The notes under the pieces were generated by a model that saw only the letters and a list, made by a program, of their open reading frames with translations, was not told where the DNA came from and did not search any database. A stretch of 31,508 nucleotides of DNA from positions 1-31,508 of IMG/VR virus record IMGVR_UViG_3300009103_001650; one strand, written 5' to 3'. Position 1 is the first letter of the stretch; the number at the start of each line of letters is the position of its first letter. Position numbers and translations under genes: made by a program. Of this stretch, positions 29,991-31,508 are shown in pieces. The DNA is from a virus.

Positions 29991-31508
29991 ATGCCTGTAG
30001 TAGTAACAGATCTCATAGACGGCGATAATCTTAATGATCCCTCTAGTTCTGGGTCACAAGCTACTGTTACTGATCAAGATGGTAACGTAGTTTCACAAAG
30101 CTCCGCAGGCTCAAGTAGCGGTGTTGTAGGTGCACAAGGTAATCAAGGTTCCCAAGGTAATCAAGGTTACCTTGGCGCTCAAGGTTTTCAGGGGCAAGGC
30201 ACTCAAGGCGCTCAAGGTTTTCAGGGGCATCAGGGCTTTCAAGGAAAGCAGGGCTTTCAGGGCTTCGCGGGGGGCGATAGTCAAGAATTTAAATTTAATA
30301 GCTCTATCCTTCTTTCTGATCTCGGTAACGGTCAATTAGGATACGGTTTTTCTTTTAAAGGGGATTATGGGTCGACTTCTAACGATTATTACTGGGAATA
30401 CGATGTGGTAAAATACCAAGGTTTCGTTCACGTATCTAAAGCAAACAGCTCTCTTAATCCAGCTAATGTGAGCGGTTCGACTAACAATACTTGGACAGTG
30501 TCAGCTCATAACCTCAGCAATGGAAACGTCGTGAAAATTACTTCAATGCCTATCGGAGCTGGTCCAGAGCTAGAAACCCCTTATTGGGTAGGAAGCGTTA
30601 CTAGCAATACTTTCGTTTTGTATACGGACTCCTCATTGTCAACGGTATTAAATGTCACTAGCAATGTTGCAAGCGCGAATATTGTGATCGCTAACATGGG
30701 AAACCTTCCGGGGACTGGTGCTTGGCAGCTTTTTAATCAAGGTGAGATCCTTGTAGATAATCTAAATTTTTATTCTAACAATATAACGGCTTGGTTAGAT
30801 TCTTTGGACGATAACTCAACTAACCCGACCAGAGGGATAATAAGGATATTTAAGGCAGATGATTCAAATAAATATGCTGTATTCAAAATAACAGGAGCTA
30901 CTACCGATGGTGAGCTAACGAGTGTTACAGCAGCGACAAGCGATACTTGGACAAAGACGAGTCATGGCCTCTTAAATGGAGAGGCGGTAATACTAAGTGC
31001 GATGAGTTTTGGCGTGGGACCAACCATTGGGGCGACTTATTACGTTGGAAACATAACTTCTAATACGTTTGAATTATTCACGGATAGCGGGCTTTCTAGT
31101 AAAGTAGATGTTACCAGTAATGTTTTGGGGGCAACTCTAGAAACAGCTAAAGTACTCAGTATTGAATACGTTGATCATAATGGAGCTTTCTCTAATTCAG
31201 ATAATGTAATTTTAAGTTTCACATTAGCAGGAGAAAAAGGGAATCAAGGCGTACAGGGGAGCGCTGGTAGTGCGGGAGCTCAAGGAGCCGCGGGTTCATC
31301 TGGTAGTGATGGTAACGCAGGCGCAACAGGCGCTCAGGGTGTCGCGGGCGCTCAAGGTGCCGCAGGTGCAGCGGGTAGTACAGGCGCTCAAGGTGCCGCA
31401 GGTGCAGCGGGTAGCACAGGCGCTCAAGGTGCCGCAGGTGCAGCAGGCGCTCAAGGTGCCGCAGGTGCCGCAAATGCAGCGGGTAGCACAGGCGCTCAAG
31501 GTGCTGCG
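29991..31508 (+). CDS. collagen-like tail fibre, 3' end beyond the window
   Basis: An open frame of 506 codons with no stop before the right edge. Residues 44-95 are a Gly-x-Gln-rich collagen-like stretch (GAQGNQGSQGNQG at the start; several GFQG units). Two related beta domains follow: SGSTNNTWTVSAHNL to VTSN (about 161-227) and a second copy to about residue 377. A second collagen-like Gly-x-y stretch begins near residue 416 and continues to the edge. The gene begins one base after the BppU-like gene. Collagen-like trimers make stiff, extended phage fibres. Host receptor and C-terminal domain lie outside the window. Confidence 0.75.
   Translation, partial: MPVVVTDLIDGDNLNDPSSSGSQATVTDQDGNVVSQSSAGSSSGVVGAQGNQGSQGNQGYLGAQGFQGQGTQGAQGFQGHQGFQGKQGFQGFAGGDSQEFKFNSSILLSDLGNGQLGYGFSFKGDYGSTSNDYYWEYDVVKYQGFVHVSKANSSLNPANVSGSTNNTWTVSAHNLSNGNVVKITSMPIGAGPELETPYWVGSVTSNTFVLYTDSSLSTVLNVTSNVASANIVIANMGNLPGTGAWQLFNQGEILVDNLNFYSNNITAWLDSLDDNSTNPTRGIIRIFKADDSNKYAVFKITGATTDGELTSVTAATSDTWTKTSHGLLNGEAVILSAMSFGVGPTIGATYYVGNITSNTFELFTDSGLSSKVDVTSNVLGATLETAKVLSIEYVDHNGAFSNSDNVILSFTLAGEKGNQGVQGSAGSAGAQGAAGSSGSDGNAGATGAQGVAGAQGAAGAAGSTGAQGAAGAAGSTGAQGAAGAAGAQGAAGAANAAGSTGAQGAA
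30472..30670 (+). repeat. fibre beta-domain repeat, copy 1
   Basis: Codes for a segment running from SGSTNNTWT through VSAHNLSNGNVVKITSMPIG, then PYWVGSVTSNTFVLYTDS to NVTSN. It shares TWT, H-x-L-x-NG, S-M-x-x-G-x-GP, Y-x-VG-x-x-TSNTF-x-L-x-TDS and V-T-S-N with the segment at 30924-31120. Confidence 0.65.
30924..31120 (+). repeat. fibre beta-domain repeat, copy 2
   Basis: Second copy of the beta unit in the fibre, from VTAATSDTWTKTSHGLLNGEA to DVTSN. The copies agree in motif order and length but differ at many bases, so the duplication is not recent. Confidence 0.65.
31347..31508 (+). repeat. 36-base tandem repeats in the collagen-like part
   Basis: Units at 31347-31382 and 31383-31418 differ at one base. 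A shortened unit (31419-31445) and a longer unit (31446-31490) follow, and another begins at 31491. Each codes GAQGAAGAAGST. In the longer unit Asn (AAT) takes the place of a Gly, breaking the Gly-x-y register once. The array runs past the window edge. Confidence 0.9.

Noticed and set aside
30130-30339. Short frames opposite and out of frame with the first Gly-x-Gln stretch
   Set aside because: Repetitive DNA gives open frames on several strands; only the fibre frame continues without stops for 1.5 kb.
31219-31499. Long antisense frames rich in Arg, His and Cys opposite the fibre repeats
   Set aside because: They are the reverse reading of the collagen-like repeat, low in complexity, with no start signal, and opposite to every other gene.
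1-31508. Search by eye for CRISPR arrays, tRNA genes, integrase or insertion sequences
   Set aside because: No spaced direct repeats of CRISPR type, no cloverleaf with a CCA-type end, and no recombinase or transposase motif were seen. A tRNA scan would be needed to exclude a divergent tRNA.

Overview
The window is part of a tailed double-stranded DNA phage genome (Caudoviricetes). It encodes a two-domain large terminase, a portal, a prohead protease joined to a scaffold, a head protein, a major capsid protein, and a collagen-like fibre that runs off the right edge. Every supported gene is on the + strand, many start codons overlap the previous stop (ATGA), and no integrase, repressor, tRNA, rRNA, CRISPR array or insertion sequence was recognised. 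Shine-Dalgarno sequences such as AAGGAGGT occur, which favours a host that uses them. I cannot name the host. PhoH, 2OG-Fe(II) oxygenases and Gly-X-Q fibres would suit an aquatic, possibly marine, phage, but that is inference.

Layout. (1) 1-1740: seven small unrecognised genes in DNA that looks richer in G+C than what follows, ending in a long imperfect hairpin. (2) 1749-13291: a tightly coupled, AT-rich glycan cluster behind a sigma70-like promoter. It has RmlA, RmlB, a reductase resembling plant and giant-virus 3,5-epimerase/4-reductases, an RgpF-like rhamnosyltransferase, two paralogous GT-A-like proteins, an AsnB-like amidotransferase, one intact and one truncated methyltransferase, two 2OG-Fe(II) oxygenase-like proteins, a possible GT42/DUF115-like protein and a WbqC-like protein. 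(3) 13309-18715: PhoH ATPase, a zinc-ribbon protein, a sigma-like factor with an inserted cysteine cluster, a SET-domain protein, a protein with two HTH-like repeats, a C2H2-finger/ERCC4 nuclease and unknowns. (4) 18726-29092: terminase, portal, a tubulin/FtsZ-family GTPase, a lipoprotein with a C39-like core, two unknown proteins, protease-scaffold, head protein and major capsid protein, closed by a strong UUCG terminator. (5) 29201-31508: a small basic protein, a BppU-like protein and the fibre.

How they may work together: RmlA makes dTDP-glucose, RmlB makes the 4-keto-6-deoxy sugar, and the single epimerase/reductase could replace RmlC and RmlD to give dTDP-L-rhamnose. RgpF and the GT-A proteins would then build a glycan that the methyltransferase, amidotransferase and oxygenases decorate. 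The product could sit on the virion or on the infected cell.

The most unusual items are the tubulin-like GTPase between portal and capsid genes, the condensed rhamnose route, the phage SET-domain protein, the sigma-like factor with a cysteine insert, and a lipoprotein gene whose start codon lies inside a terminator hairpin.
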